Positions 54,372-64,000 of a stretch of DNA of 64,000 bases are shown one piece after another (within the stretch, counting starts at the first letter, position 1; each line of letters opens with the position of its first letter). Made by a program: the position numbers and the translations under genes. Source of the DNA: an uncultured Halieaceae bacterium (GTDB lineage Bacteria; Pseudomonadota; Gammaproteobacteria; Pseudomonadales; Halieaceae); NCBI GenBank assembly GCA_913045375.1, contig CAJWQE010000006.1, positions 1 to 64,000 on the forward strand, read 5' to 3'. The notes below the pieces were generated by a model. It was not told where the DNA came from and did no database searches. It saw nothing but the letters and a program-made list of their open reading frames with translations.

Positions 54372-55877
54372 TCAAAGGGTATAGATAACCGCAGTCAGAC
54401 CCACTGCAGTCAGTACGAGGGTGTAGGGCAGCGCCATGACAACCATACGCCCGTAGGAGAGACGAATCAGCGGCGCAAGCGCTGAAGTCAGAAGGAAAAG
54501 GAATGCTGCTTGTCCGTTGGGCGTCGCCACGGAAGGCAGGTTGGTCCCTGTGTTAATGGCAACTGCCAGCTGATCGAACTCCGCGCGTGTTATCACACCG
54601 TTATCCAATGCTGTTTTGACCTCGCCGATGTAGACGGTTGCGACAAAGACGTTATCCGAGATCATCGACAAAATACCGTTCGCAAGGAAGAACATCGCAG
54701 GCCTGACACTACTCTCCATTGCCAATACGGCCTCGATGACCGGCGAGAAGAGGTGTTGTTCGTGAATGACCGCCACAATGGCAAAGAACACGACCAGGAG
54801 AGCTGTGAAGGGGAGTGCTTCTTCAAATGCATGTCCCAGCTTGTGCTCTTCTACGATGCCGTTAAACGCAGTTAGCAGCACGATAATCATAAGACCAATC
54901 AGACCAACCGCCGCCAGGTGCAACGCGAGGCCAATCACGAGAACAATGGCTACCAACGCTTGTATGACAAGCCGCGCGTTGGATGCGGGCGTCGCTTTTG
55001 CATTTTCCTGAGCCTGAAAGTCCTCCAGAACCGAGCGAACCTTTGGAGGAAGCTCTGTCCCGTAACCAAAGATTTTGGTTTGCTCAAGGAAGAGGCAGGT
55101 CAGTAACCCAGCTACGAGCACGGGCATTGTGATGGGTGCCATCAGCCAAAAGAACTCCATGAATTCCCATCCAGCCACCGTCGCAATCAAGAGGTTTTGA
55201 GGTTCGCCAACAAGCGTACAGACGCCACCGAGTGCGGTACCTACCGCCCCATGCATCAGGAGGCTTCGCAAAAAGGCTCTGAACTGCTCGAGATTCTCTT
55301 CATTTTCAGCTATGACTGCATCGTCGGTTGTATGGTCGTGTTGCGAGTCGTCAAAGTCGGTGCCTGACGCCACCTTGTGATAGACGACAAAGAAGCCGAC
55401 ACCCACGCTGATAAGTACGGCGGTTACCGTGAGTGCATCCAAGAAGGCCGACAACACCGCTGCAACAAACGAGAACAGCACGGAGAGCAGCTTTTTAGAC
55501 CTAACTCGGAGCAAGATTTTGGTAAAGATGAAGAGCAACAGCTCTTTCATGAAGTAGATGCCCGCAACCATGAACATCAGCAGCAAAATCACTTCAAAGT
55601 TGGCTTCCGCCTCGTGAAAGACCGTATGTGGGTCCGCCATACCAATTGCGATAGCCTCTATTGCAAGCAGGCCGCCAGGTTGTAGGGGGTAGCACTGTAG
55701 GGCCAGGGCAAGTGTGAAGATGAACTGTCCAATCAGCACCCAACCGGTGATAAAAGGTCCGGCCACGTAAAGCAAGATCGGGTTGATAATCAAGAAAGCA
55801 ATGATCGTTTTCTTGTACCAATCAGGGGAGGCCCCGAGGAAGTTTTGCCAGTAAGGATTAGCGACCGCAGTGTTCAT
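54372..55877 (-). CDS. nhaB: Na+/H+ antiporter NhaB
   Basis: The 501-residue inner-membrane protein exchanges sodium for protons, helping pH and salt balance. The NhaB N-terminus [22 protein letters not shown], the [16 protein letters not shown] helix, the [21 protein letters not shown] motif and [23 protein letters not shown] are typical. About a dozen hydrophobic helices are visible. Presence of NhaB fits a marine or brackish habitat. Confidence 0.95.
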   Translation of the reverse strand: MNTAVANPYWQNFLGASPDWYKKTIIAFLIINPILLYVAGPFITGWVLIGQFIFTLALALQCYPLQPGGLLAIEAIAIGMADPHTVFHEAEANFEVILLLMFMVAGIYFMKELLLFIFTKILLRVRSKKLLSVLFSFVAAVLSAFLDALTVTAVLISVGVGFFVVYHKVASGTDFDDSQHDHTTDDAVIAENEENLEQFRAFLRSLLMHGAVGTALGGVCTLVGEPQNLLIATVAGWEFMEFFWLMAPITMPVLVAGLLTCLFLEQTKIFGYGTELPPKVRSVLEDFQAQENAKATPASNARLVIQALVAIVLVIGLALHLAAVGLIGLMIIVLLTAFNGIVEEHKLGHAFEEALPFTALLVVFFAIVAVIHEQHLFSPVIEAVLAMESSVRPAMFFLANGILSMISDNVFVATVYIGEVKTALDNGVITRAEFDQLAVAINTGTNLPSVATPNGQAAFLFLLTSALAPLIRLSYGRMVVMALPYTLVLTAVGLTAVIYTL

Positions 55878-56089
55878 ACAACGTTGTCCTTTTATAATGT
55901 AATGTGAGCGCCCAGAACGCCCGTTGCTATACGCAGTGGGCCACAGAGTGGACGTGTGTGTAGTGCCCTCAGGTTATACGAAGCAAACGAAGAAATAAAA
56001 GACGTTTTCTGCTCACGTGTCGATCAGTTCGCAGATTGCTTGAGTAGGCTGGTATGGCCCCCTAGTATGTCCCTTCAAGGAGACTCAGT

Positions 56090-56899
56090 ATGTTGAATTT
56101 TACGCGTCCCACGTCGACAGCCTCAGCTAGCGATCTGGTGTGGCCGTTTCAGGGGCGCCATTTAGTAAGCGAGCTGATGGGGTCGCCGGGAGCGCCTATT
56201 CCGCTCGGTCAGTTAATGAGCGACTTTCCAATGGTGACCGATATCACGCCTGTCGGCTTTCTTGATGACAAACCCGTATTTGCCTGCGCGGTAGAGACAG
56301 CCAATATGGACGTGATGAAGTACACCAGCGGTAACTTGTTTGCACTGATCGGGCGAATTGCTGGTGAGCAATTTGACGTCATTGGAAGGGCGTACCAACT
56401 ATTGTGCTGGGAGAGAGATCATCGTCATTGTGGCCGGTGCGGCAAACAGACGGCGCTGGCGGACAAAGGTCAGAGCCGTGCGTGCGAGCCTTGCGGTTTG
56501 AGTGTTTATCCGCGGCTATCACCATGTGTGATCGTGCTCGTGACGCGCGATGAGGAAATGTTGCTGGCGGCAGGAGCAGGTGCTAACCGACGTTTCTACA
56601 GCTGCCTTGCAGGCTTTGTGGAGCCCGGGGAAACTTGCGAACAAGCAGTGCAACGTGAGGTGATGGAAGAGGTTGGAGTAGAGGTAGATGACATCCAGTA
56701 CCACGGCTCTCAACCGTGGCCATTCCCGGGGCAATTGATGCTGGGATTCACGGCAAAATGGCGCAGCGGAGATATAAATATCGATCCCGAGGAAATTGAT
56801 GAAGCGATCTGGTGCAGGGCCGACAATTTACCGCCTGTGCCACCTCCCTTCTCGATAGCGGGACAGCTCATTAATGGGTTTTTAAAATCATTGTCTTAA
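56090..56899 (+). CDS. nudC: NAD-capped RNA hydrolase / NADH pyrophosphatase NudC
   Basis: The 269-residue Nudix enzyme removes NAD caps from RNA and cleaves NADH. Four Cys of the zinc ribbon lie in HRHCGRCGKQTAL and RACEPCGLSVYPR. The Nudix box is GFVEPGETCEQAVQREVMEEVG, and the NudC-specific SQPWPFPGQLMLGF follows. AAGGAG upstream is a strong ribosome site. The 212-base gap before it shows no other gene. Confidence 0.95.
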   Translation: MLNFTRPTSTASASDLVWPFQGRHLVSELMGSPGAPIPLGQLMSDFPMVTDITPVGFLDDKPVFACAVETANMDVMKYTSGNLFALIGRIAGEQFDVIGRAYQLLCWERDHRHCGRCGKQTALADKGQSRACEPCGLSVYPRLSPCVIVLVTRDEEMLLAAGAGANRRFYSCLAGFVEPGETCEQAVQREVMEEVGVEVDDIQYHGSQPWPFPGQLMLGFTAKWRSGDINIDPEEIDEAIWCRADNLPPVPPPFSIAGQLINGFLKSLS

Positions 56900-56942
56900 C
56901 TTCATTGCCGGACTCGGCATCCAATTAGTAAAAGGGTATCTC

Positions 56943-58022
56943 TTGGAATTTTTATATGAATTAGGCCTGTTTGCTGCACAAACTCTGCTCATCGTCTTGG
57001 GCATTGTCGCCATCATTATGGTGATTGCTGCCAATGCTGGGCAAAAAAGTAAGGGAACGGACGAAGGTTTTATCGAAGTGCGATCAATCAATGATCGATT
57101 CGATGGATATACCGCTGCTATCAGAGAACTATCAGACACTGATGAAGTCGCTAAAGCGCGCGCGAAATTAGACAAAAAGGCTGAAAAAGAGCGTGCGAAG
57201 GCGGATAAGGCACGTGCAAAAGAAGTTGGCAAAGCAGCTGATAGCCCGAGCGACATAGCGAGCGAACGCCCGCGCACCTTCGTACTAAGTTTTGAAGGCG
57301 ACATGATGGCCTCGCAAGTTGAAGCCTTGCGCGAGGAAATATCGGCTGTGCTTCCCAACGCGCAAGCCGGTGATGAGGTCCTGTTGAGGCTGGAGAGCCC
57401 TGGCGGTGTCGTACACGGATACGGGCTCGCTGCGAGCCAGCTCAGCCGAATCAGAGAAGCGGGTGTGACACTGGTCATTGCCGTGGACAAAGTGGCTGCT
57501 AGCGGGGGTTACATGATGGCGTGCGTGGGTGATCGCATCCTGGCAGCACCTTTCGCTGTCCTTGGCTCCATTGGTGTGGTTGCGCAGATGCCTAATTTTC
57601 ATCGATTGCTGAAGAAAAATGATGTCGATGTTGAGCAGTTCACTGCTGGTGAGTTTAAGCGCACCATCACTATGTTTGCTGAGAACACCGATAAGGGTCG
57701 CCGCAAGTTTGAATCCGAATTAGAAGATACCCATGGCCTATTTAAGCAGTTTGTTTCTGATAATCGGCAAGGCATTGATATTGAGAAGATTTCTACAGGT
57801 GAAGTTTGGTATGGCCAACAGGCCATCGACGTTGGTCTGATTGACGAAATATCCACCTCCGATGGATACCTGCAGCGGTTGGCCAAGGATCGAGACCTGA
57901 TTGAAGTCCGATATAAGCGCAAGCAAAAACTGGCCGAAAAGATGGGTTTCGCCGCTGAAGCTGCGGCTGACAGATTATTTTTGCGACTGTGGAAGCGCGT
58001 CAACGAGACACGCTTTCTATAA
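56943..58022 (+). CDS. sohB: SohB-type membrane-bound serine protease
   Basis: The 359-residue S49 protease is anchored by an N-terminal helix (LGLFAAQTLLIVLGIVAIIMVIAANAG). It has a Lys/Ala/Glu-rich charged region near 70-100, then the catalytic domain. The nucleophile Ser is in KVAASGGYMMACVGDRI and the general-base Lys in AGEFKRTITMF. Translation starts at TTG, supported by AGGG seven bases upstream and by the family N-terminus (MEFLxExGLF). It is thought to act on membrane or periplasmic proteins. Confidence 0.93.
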   Translation: MEFLYELGLFAAQTLLIVLGIVAIIMVIAANAGQKSKGTDEGFIEVRSINDRFDGYTAAIRELSDTDEVAKARAKLDKKAEKERAKADKARAKEVGKAADSPSDIASERPRTFVLSFEGDMMASQVEALREEISAVLPNAQAGDEVLLRLESPGGVVHGYGLAASQLSRIREAGVTLVIAVDKVAASGGYMMACVGDRILAAPFAVLGSIGVVAQMPNFHRLLKKNDVDVEQFTAGEFKRTITMFAENTDKGRRKFESELEDTHGLFKQFVSDNRQGIDIEKISTGEVWYGQQAIDVGLIDEISTSDGYLQRLAKDRDLIEVRYKRKQKLAEKMGFAAEAAADRLFLRLWKRVNETRFL

Positions 58023-58057
58023 AAAAGGCCCAAAGAGCAACGTTGACTGGAAACGCC

Positions 58058-58843
58058 ATGGCACATCGCATCGATTTTGAGAGCTTATTCTCGCTGGAAG
58101 GGCGTATCGCGCTGATCTCAGGCGCATCGAGTGGATTGGGTGAGCACTTCGCTCAGGTGCTGTCGGGAGCAGGTGCACATGTTGTCGTCTCCGCGCGACG
58201 TGCAGACAGGTTGACTTCGCTGGTGCAAATGCTACGCGATCAGGGTGGAAAGGCAGACGCCATTACCATGGACGTCACGTCGCGAGAAAGTGTGCGGGAC
58301 GCGTTTGAGGCCTTTGATGCACAGTTTACTCAGCTCGATATCCTGGTAAATAACGCAGGTATCGCCAATCCACCCCTGCGTTTTGTAGATGCGACGGAAG
58401 ACGATTGGGGCCCTGTTCTTGACGTTAACCTCACTGGTGCATGGCGTGTTGCACAAGAGGCGGCACGGCGCATGAAGCAGCAGCGCAGTGGCAATATTGT
58501 GAATACGGGGTCTATTTACAGCCATGTGTCCGGTACTCACAAAGCCGATTACAACGTATCAAAAGTTGCTATCGATCAGCTCACTAAAAATATGGCGCTT
58601 GAGCTCGCACGATCGGGGGTTCGCGTGAATTCACTGTGCCCTGGCTATTTTGAGACGGCGATCAACGAAAAGGAGTTTGCGACAGAGCAAGGCCGAGCCT
58701 ACATACAGCGGCTCGTGCCGCAGCGGACCGGCGAGTACCATGAATTGACGGGACCTCTGCTACTACTTGTGAGCGGCGCAGGTTCGTACGTCAATGGCGC
58801 ATCGCTCGTGGTAGACGGGGGCTCGGTGCTCAGTCCGGTGTAA
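58058..58843 (+). CDS. Short-chain dehydrogenase/reductase
   Basis: The 261-residue SDR has the cofactor motif ISGASSGLGEHFA, VNNAGIANPP, and the catalytic Ser-Tyr-Lys in VNTGSIYSHVSGTHKADYNVSKVAID. A typical SDR C-terminus (VNGASLVVDGGSVL) follows. The ATG at 58058 is chosen; the frame is open upstream over the end of sohB. The substrate is unknown. The acyl-CoA dehydrogenase gene lies 109 bases downstream, so a lipid or acyl substrate is plausible but unproven. Confidence 0.9.
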   Translation: MAHRIDFESLFSLEGRIALISGASSGLGEHFAQVLSGAGAHVVVSARRADRLTSLVQMLRDQGGKADAITMDVTSRESVRDAFEAFDAQFTQLDILVNNAGIANPPLRFVDATEDDWGPVLDVNLTGAWRVAQEAARRMKQQRSGNIVNTGSIYSHVSGTHKADYNVSKVAIDQLTKNMALELARSGVRVNSLCPGYFETAINEKEFATEQGRAYIQRLVPQRTGEYHELTGPLLLLVSGAGSYVNGASLVVDGGSVLSPV

Positions 58844-58952
58844 TCTCTCAGCTTGCGCCAGTATTAAGAGAAAAGATTAATAAAAACAGAGTGATACAGG
58901 TCCAACTTAAAAGCAGTCAGCGCAAAATACCAGCGGCAATACGGTCAATTCT

Positions 58953-60173
58953 ATGTATGAACACAGCAAGAAATCACAAGATTTAGCAGTACGATTGCAG
59001 CGCTTCATGGATGAGCATATCTATCCAAACGAGGAGGCCTACGCACATCAACTAAAGGCCGCTGAGAATCGCTTCGCCCCGTTACCCTTGATGGATGAGC
59101 TTAAACTCGAAGCGAAAGAGGCAGGGTTGTGGAACCTCTTTGTCCCTGAGGAGCATGCTGAGTACTGCGACCATGGCGGCCTGTCGTTTTTCGATTACGC
59201 GCCACTGGCCGAGATCATGGGGCGGGTGATTTGGTGTCCAGAGGTCTTTAACTGCAATGCGCCCGATACAGGGAACATGGAAGTTTTTATGAACTACGCG
59301 ACCGAGGCTCAGCAGCGTGAGTGGCTTGATCCACTGCTAGCGGGCGACATCCGGTCCTCCTACGCCATGACAGAGCCTCAGGTTGCCTCTAGCGACGCTA
59401 CTAATGTCGAGCTGCGGATTGAAAAAGCCGGCAATGAATGGGTTCTCAATGGCCATAAGTGGTTCATAACGAACGCCATGTACGAGCGAACCAAGATTCT
59501 TATTGTTATGGGAAAGTCGGATCCCGAGAATCCGAGCCGACATCTGCAGCAGTCACAGATACTGGTTCCCAAAGATACGCCAGGCGTGAAGCTCGTGAGG
59601 CCACTCACAACACTAGGCTACGACGACGCGCCGATTGGGCATGCGGAAATCATTTTTGAAAACGTCCGTGTTCCGCTCGACAACATTTTACTTGGCGAGG
59701 GCAGGGGGTTTGAAATTGCCCAGGGTCGGCTGGGGCCAGGCCGAATGCACCACTGTATGCGTCTCATTGGCGCAGCGCAGCGCTCGCTCGAGCTGGCCTG
59801 CCATCGCGCGAATAGCCGAACCACCTTCGGCAGATTACTAAGTAAACACCAGAGCGTCCGTGAAGATATCTCTAAATGTTTCTCAGAGATCGAGATGGCA
59901 CGCCTGCTGTTGCTTAAAGCCTGTCATAAAATTGATACACAGGGCGTTCCAGCATCCGTCGATATGATTGCAGCAACCAAAACGACGATTCCATTCCTAG
60001 TGCAGAAGGTGATCGACCGGTGTATGCAAATACATGGGGCAGGGGGCCTGACCGAGGATTACATGATGGCAGAGGCCTACAACTACGCGCGCTGGTGTCG
60101 TCAGGCGGACGGTCCAGATCAGGTGCACCAGATGGCTCTGGGAAAGCAGATTATTGATCGGTTTTCGGGCTGA
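58953..60173 (+). CDS. Acyl-CoA dehydrogenase
   Basis: The 406-residue flavoenzyme oxidises an acyl-CoA and passes electrons to ETF (encoded at 41655-43333). YAMTEPQVASSDATN and NGHKWFITNA bind FAD. QGRLGPGRMHHCMRLIGAAQRSLELACHRANSRTTFGR and MQIHGAGGLTEDYMMAEAYNYAR complete the signature. The sequence is closest in style to the ACAD10/11 group, which handles long or hydroxylated acyl chains, but specificity is not certain. Confidence 0.94.
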   Translation: MYEHSKKSQDLAVRLQRFMDEHIYPNEEAYAHQLKAAENRFAPLPLMDELKLEAKEAGLWNLFVPEEHAEYCDHGGLSFFDYAPLAEIMGRVIWCPEVFNCNAPDTGNMEVFMNYATEAQQREWLDPLLAGDIRSSYAMTEPQVASSDATNVELRIEKAGNEWVLNGHKWFITNAMYERTKILIVMGKSDPENPSRHLQQSQILVPKDTPGVKLVRPLTTLGYDDAPIGHAEIIFENVRVPLDNILLGEGRGFEIAQGRLGPGRMHHCMRLIGAAQRSLELACHRANSRTTFGRLLSKHQSVREDISKCFSEIEMARLLLLKACHKIDTQGVPASVDMIAATKTTIPFLVQKVIDRCMQIHGAGGLTEDYMMAEAYNYARWCRQADGPDQVHQMALGKQIIDRFSG

Positions 60174-60235
60174 AGGCTGGGTTCCGGGACGTCATTACAT
60201 GGATTTTGCGACGCAATTTAGCCTGCAAAGCCACG

Positions 60236-61153
60236 CTAACTATCTGTTTTTTCGACTAATTCTGTTACATCAGCGTCGCTGAATGCATTAATTGGCATTG
60301 TGATGACGGGTCGAGCCGAAACAGGGTGAACGGGAAGGGCGCCTGCGCGGATGTTTACTTGCATCGACGGAAGCATGAGTCGTGGCGTCGACAGTTGAGC
60401 ATCCCTTGCTGTGCGCATGCTAACGAACTCCGATTCGTTAATACCGTCCATCACATGTACGTTTTCCTGCTTGTGGGTCTCAACCGTCGCTTCAAACGCT
60501 AATTCGCGCCCATTAGGTTGGTAGTCGTGGCACACAAAAACGCGTGTCTCGGGCGGGAGCGCTAGCAGTCTCTGTATCGATCGATAAAGCGCGATAGCGC
60601 TTCCTCCGGGAAAGTCACACCGAGCGGTCCCTGAATCTGGCATGAACAAGGTGTCACCGACAAATACAGCACCTCCAACGCTATAGGCCATACAAGCGGG
60701 TGTGTGGCCTGGGACGTGCATTGCTTCGATAGAAAGACGCCCTAGCGGCAATTTTTGACCATCTGCGAGCAATAAGTCGAACTGAGAACCGTCACGTTTA
60801 AAACTGGGCGTCTCAGAATACATGTCTGCAAATACGTGCTGCACGTCAACAATCGACTGACCAATTCCGATGGGTGCGGATAAGCGCTGCTTGAGAAAAT
60901 AGCCCGCACTCAAGTGATCAGCGTGTGCGTGGGTTTCTAAGATGTACTCACAAGTGAGTCCATTGCCTCGTAGGTATTCGAGAATCTTGTCGGCACCACG
61001 TGTTGTGATTTCGGCGGACGATTCCTCAAGCTCCAGCACAGGATCAATAATTGCGCATACCTTAGATTCGACGTCAGCTACAACGTACGAAAGGGTTGAT
61101 GTCGTTTCGTCGAAGAAAGCCGTAACAGTTGGCTGGTGAGGGTCTGTAATCAT
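60236..61153 (-). CDS. Metallo-beta-lactamase-fold persulfide dioxygenase-like protein
   Basis: The 305-residue protein resembles ETHE1/Blh-type persulfide dioxygenases, which oxidise glutathione persulfide to sulfite. The metal motif is LETHAHADHLSAGYFLKQRL, then VPGHTPACMAYSVGGAVFVGDTLFMPDSGTARCDFPGGSA, and VFVCHDYQPNGRELAFE. No rhodanese domain is fused. An AT-rich inverted repeat lies 76 bases upstream of the start. A general MBL hydrolase is the alternative reading. Confidence 0.85.
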   Translation of the reverse strand: MITDPHQPTVTAFFDETTSTLSYVVADVESKVCAIIDPVLELEESSAEITTRGADKILEYLRGNGLTCEYILETHAHADHLSAGYFLKQRLSAPIGIGQSIVDVQHVFADMYSETPSFKRDGSQFDLLLADGQKLPLGRLSIEAMHVPGHTPACMAYSVGGAVFVGDTLFMPDSGTARCDFPGGSAIALYRSIQRLLALPPETRVFVCHDYQPNGRELAFEATVETHKQENVHVMDGINESEFVSMRTARDAQLSTPRLMLPSMQVNIRAGALPVHPVSARPVITMPINAFSDADVTELVEKTDS

Positions 61154-61228
61154 TCGTTCAGCACTATAGGGCTTTTAGCCGCGGTAGGGCTCTTATGATA
61201 CACCCATATTACCAAACACATAAATGCG

Positions 61229-61244
61229 CATAATGTATATTATG
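61229..61244. promoter_or_regulatory. AT-rich inverted repeat upstream of the MBL gene
   Basis: CATAAT-GTAT-ATTATG lies in the 259-base gap between the divergent MBL and prc genes. It could be an operator for an ArsR-type sulfide sensor of the BigR kind, which bind AT-rich palindromes near persulfide dioxygenase genes. The rest of the gap shows nothing clear. Confidence 0.4.
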
Positions 61245-61412
61245 TTAAATTAAATAGGTGCACGTGTCGTCCGATCCCCCTGCTACCGCGTATCTGTGGT
61301 TATAGCGTGAACTACGCTAATCTATGCCTTCACGGAGTAAGATCAACGTCTGCACCAGCGGCGTGTATGAACTTCGTGATAGCAGTAAATCCGGTATGAG
61401 AGATAACGCTAG

Positions 61413-63521
61413 ATGAGATTCACTAAAAACCTCGTGGCACTGGGTGCAAGCATTGTCGCAGCCTCAGCTTCGTTTGCTTCAGATTTATCACCTACAACCC
61501 AGCAAACCTGGACGTTGCGTGCTCTGGTAACCGAGCTCGAAGAAAACCACTACGTTGACCGCCGCTATAACGACGCGATGTCAGCGGAGCATCTCGAGAC
61601 TTATTTAGAGCGCCTTGACCCGTCTCACCTATATTTCACTGTCTCAGATGTAGCTGAGTTTGAGCGTTATTCGACGCGCCTCGACGATCTAGGTCGACAG
61701 GGAGAGCTCTCCCCCGCCTTCGAGATATTTGAGCGATATGAGCAGCGAGCCTCCGAGCGACTAGAGCACGTCATTTCGAACATGGGAGATATCGTCGCCG
61801 CCCTGGACTTTGATAAGGACGAATACATTGATTCAGACCCTACAGAGCGCGCTTGGGCGGCCAACAAGGCCGAACTAGATGATCGGTGGCGTAAACGCAT
61901 CAAGAATCAGGTCTTGGGCTTGAAGCTCGCAGAAAAGCCGTTAGAAGAGATCGCCCCCACGTTGGTAAAGCGTTACGAAAACCAACAAACCCGGCTGTCT
62001 CAATACAACGAACAAGACGTATTCGCAGTGTATGCGAATGCCCTCACCTCTCAATTCGATCCTCACACGAGCTATTTCTCTCCGCGTCGCGCTGAAAACT
62101 TCGACATTGATATGCGCCTGAGCCTTGAGGGCATTGGTGCAGTTCTTCAAAACGAGGACGAATACGTCAAGGTTGTGCGCGTAGTCCCAGCAGGTCCAGC
62201 AGATAAACAAAGCGACTTGAAAGCCGCTGAACTCATTATTGCAGTGGGTCAAGGCAAGGCTGGCCCCATGACCGATGTGATTGGGTGGCGTTTAGATGAT
62301 GTCGTTGATCTCGTGAGAGGAAAAAAAGGTACGGTAGTGCGCTTAGATGTGATTCCAGCAGCGGGACGGGCAGATGAGGCTAGACGTCTCACTATTACCC
62401 GCAATGAGGTTCAATTAGAGGAGCAAGCTGCGCAATCAAAGATAATTGAAATCAACGACTTGGGCTCAATTCCTAGAAAAATTGGTGTTATCGATATCCC
62501 GGCGTTTTACCTCGATTTTGACGCGTATCGCAAAGGTGATCCCGATTTCAGATCGACTACACGTGACGTGGCCAAATTAGTCAATGAGCTCAATGATGCA
62601 GGCGTAGACGGTTTGGTGATTGACCTTCGCGGCAATGGCGGTGGCTCCCTACGTGAAGCGAATGAATTAACGGGCTTATTTATCGAATATGGACCCACTG
62701 TGCAGATACGCGGTACTGGCAGCCGTGTGTGGCGGGACGGAAAACGCCGGCGGGGCCCCTATTACGATGGTCCGGTAGCGATCATGATTGACCGTCTTAG
62801 TGCGTCTGCCTCTGAGATCTTTGCTGGTGCTCTGCAGGACTACGGCCGAGCTATTGTTGTTGGAGATCGAAGTTTCGGTAAAGGGACCGTACAGACGCTG
62901 CTAGATCTGCCTGAGGGGCAATTAAAGATCACCGAGAGTAAGTTCTATCGGATCTCAGGCGATAGCACGCAGCACCGGGGTGTTATCCCCGATATCAGCT
63001 ACCCTTCCCTGCTACAGCATGACGAAATTGGTGAGAGCTCCCTCGATAAGGCGCTCGATTGGGATCGCATAGCACCTGTCCGGCACAAGGACTACGGCGT
63101 AGTCGATGCCATCCTTCCTACACTCGTGGCCAAACACACTGAACGTGCAAATTCCGATCCAGACTTCCAATACATTTGGGATCAAAAGGCCCTCGCCGAA
63201 AAGGTGCGCGGCGCTGAGGTTTTGCCACTCAATGAGGCCCAGCGGATCGCCCAGCGAACGTCGCAGGAAATTCAATATCTAGCCATTGAAAACACGCGAC
63301 GGCAGGCTAAAGGCATGGATGCCCTCGCCACCCTGGATGAACTGGTAGATGGAGACGACGATTCATCTGACATACCACAGGCCAGTGCAGAGGAGCCATC
63401 AGCGGTTAGAGATGAATCCGAGGCCGGCGAAGTGGACGCGCTCATCACAGAAACGGCGCGCATTCTTGCCGACGCCATCAACCTTAGTGGTCCTGTTATG
63501 GCGCGAGCAGACAGCCGCTAG
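61413..63521 (+). CDS. prc: C-terminal processing protease Prc/Tsp
   Basis: The 702-residue periplasmic protease cleaves proteins from their C-termini and helps control peptidoglycan hydrolases. A signal peptide ends near ASFAS. The N-terminal Tsp domain (HYVDRRYNDAMSAEHLETYLERLDPSHLYF) and a PDZ domain (IGAVLQNEDEYVKVVRVVPAGPADKQ) precede the S41 catalytic core. The Ser is in LSASASEIFAGALQDYG and the Lys in RSFGKGTVQTLL. The C-terminal DUF3340-like part is acidic. It converges on serS. Confidence 0.95.
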   Translation: MRFTKNLVALGASIVAASASFASDLSPTTQQTWTLRALVTELEENHYVDRRYNDAMSAEHLETYLERLDPSHLYFTVSDVAEFERYSTRLDDLGRQGELSPAFEIFERYEQRASERLEHVISNMGDIVAALDFDKDEYIDSDPTERAWAANKAELDDRWRKRIKNQVLGLKLAEKPLEEIAPTLVKRYENQQTRLSQYNEQDVFAVYANALTSQFDPHTSYFSPRRAENFDIDMRLSLEGIGAVLQNEDEYVKVVRVVPAGPADKQSDLKAAELIIAVGQGKAGPMTDVIGWRLDDVVDLVRGKKGTVVRLDVIPAAGRADEARRLTITRNEVQLEEQAAQSKIIEINDLGSIPRKIGVIDIPAFYLDFDAYRKGDPDFRSTTRDVAKLVNELNDAGVDGLVIDLRGNGGGSLREANELTGLFIEYGPTVQIRGTGSRVWRDGKRRRGPYYDGPVAIMIDRLSASASEIFAGALQDYGRAIVVGDRSFGKGTVQTLLDLPEGQLKITESKFYRISGDSTQHRGVIPDISYPSLLQHDEIGESSLDKALDWDRIAPVRHKDYGVVDAILPTLVAKHTERANSDPDFQYIWDQKALAEKVRGAEVLPLNEAQRIAQRTSQEIQYLAIENTRRQAKGMDALATLDELVDGDDDSSDIPQASAEEPSAVRDESEAGEVDALITETARILADAINLSGPVMARADSR

Positions 63522-63529
63522 CGCCTCAA

Positions 63530-64000
<471 letters not shown>

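Overview
The window looks like chromosome of a free-living, probably marine gammaproteobacterium. Many gene blocks follow a Pseudomonas-like order: yccA family-tusDCBE, rne/rluC-maf-yceD-rpmF-fab-mltG-tmk-holB-pilZ, tig-clpP-clpX-lon-hupB-ppiD, and gloB-yafS-rnhA-dnaQ. Several secreted hydrolases, an NhaB Na+/H+ antiporter and fatty-acid oxidation genes (ETF, ETF dehydrogenase, acyl-CoA dehydrogenase) fit a marine heterotroph of the Cellvibrionales/Halieaceae type. That placement is inferred from gene content and order only. I see no insertion sequence, prophage, CRISPR array or rRNA.

Bases 1-11000 are the accessory part: an iron-dependent alcohol dehydrogenase, a secreted esterase, an orphan basic protein, a secreted amidohydrolase, a beta-lactamase-fold hydrolase, a glycine-zipper lipoprotein, and a large secreted zinc metalloprotease followed by a small lipoprotein. 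The esterase and the metalloprotease end in clearly homologous C-terminal domains of about 105 residues, although their catalytic domains are unrelated. This is the most unusual protein-level signal in the window.

Bases 11000-18900 hold a thioesterase, an all-alpha dUTPase with an overlapping alpha/beta hydrolase, and a compact leftward run tusD-tusC-tusB-tusE-trmA-phhB devoted mainly to tRNA modification. A Bax-inhibitor/YccA membrane protein, a SIMPL protein, an M28 peptidase and tRNA-Ser(UGA) follow.

Bases 18900-30700 carry RNase E with a long leader, RluC, Maf, YceD, L32 and the fatty-acid cluster fabD-fabG-acpP-fabF, then mltG-tmk-holB-pilZ. The genes plsX, fabH and pabC, often found in this cluster in relatives, are absent from it. 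Bases 30800-39800 hold tRNA-Leu(UAG), trigger factor, ClpP, ClpX, Lon (with a near-consensus sigma-32 promoter), HU, PpiD and a DUF1285 protein.

Bases 39800-64000 contain electron-transfer flavoprotein genes, two small membrane proteins, NfuA, DAHP synthase, an AddAB-like nuclease/helicase pair, GloB, a YafS-like methyltransferase, RNase HI, DnaQ, NhaB, NudC, SohB, an SDR, an acyl-CoA dehydrogenase, a persulfide-dioxygenase-like metallo-beta-lactamase protein, the Prc/Tsp protease and the C-terminal part of seryl-tRNA synthetase, which is cut by the window edge. No complete new defence or mobile system is evident. The interest lies in the shared secreted C-terminal module, unusual regulatory arrangements and missing cluster members.
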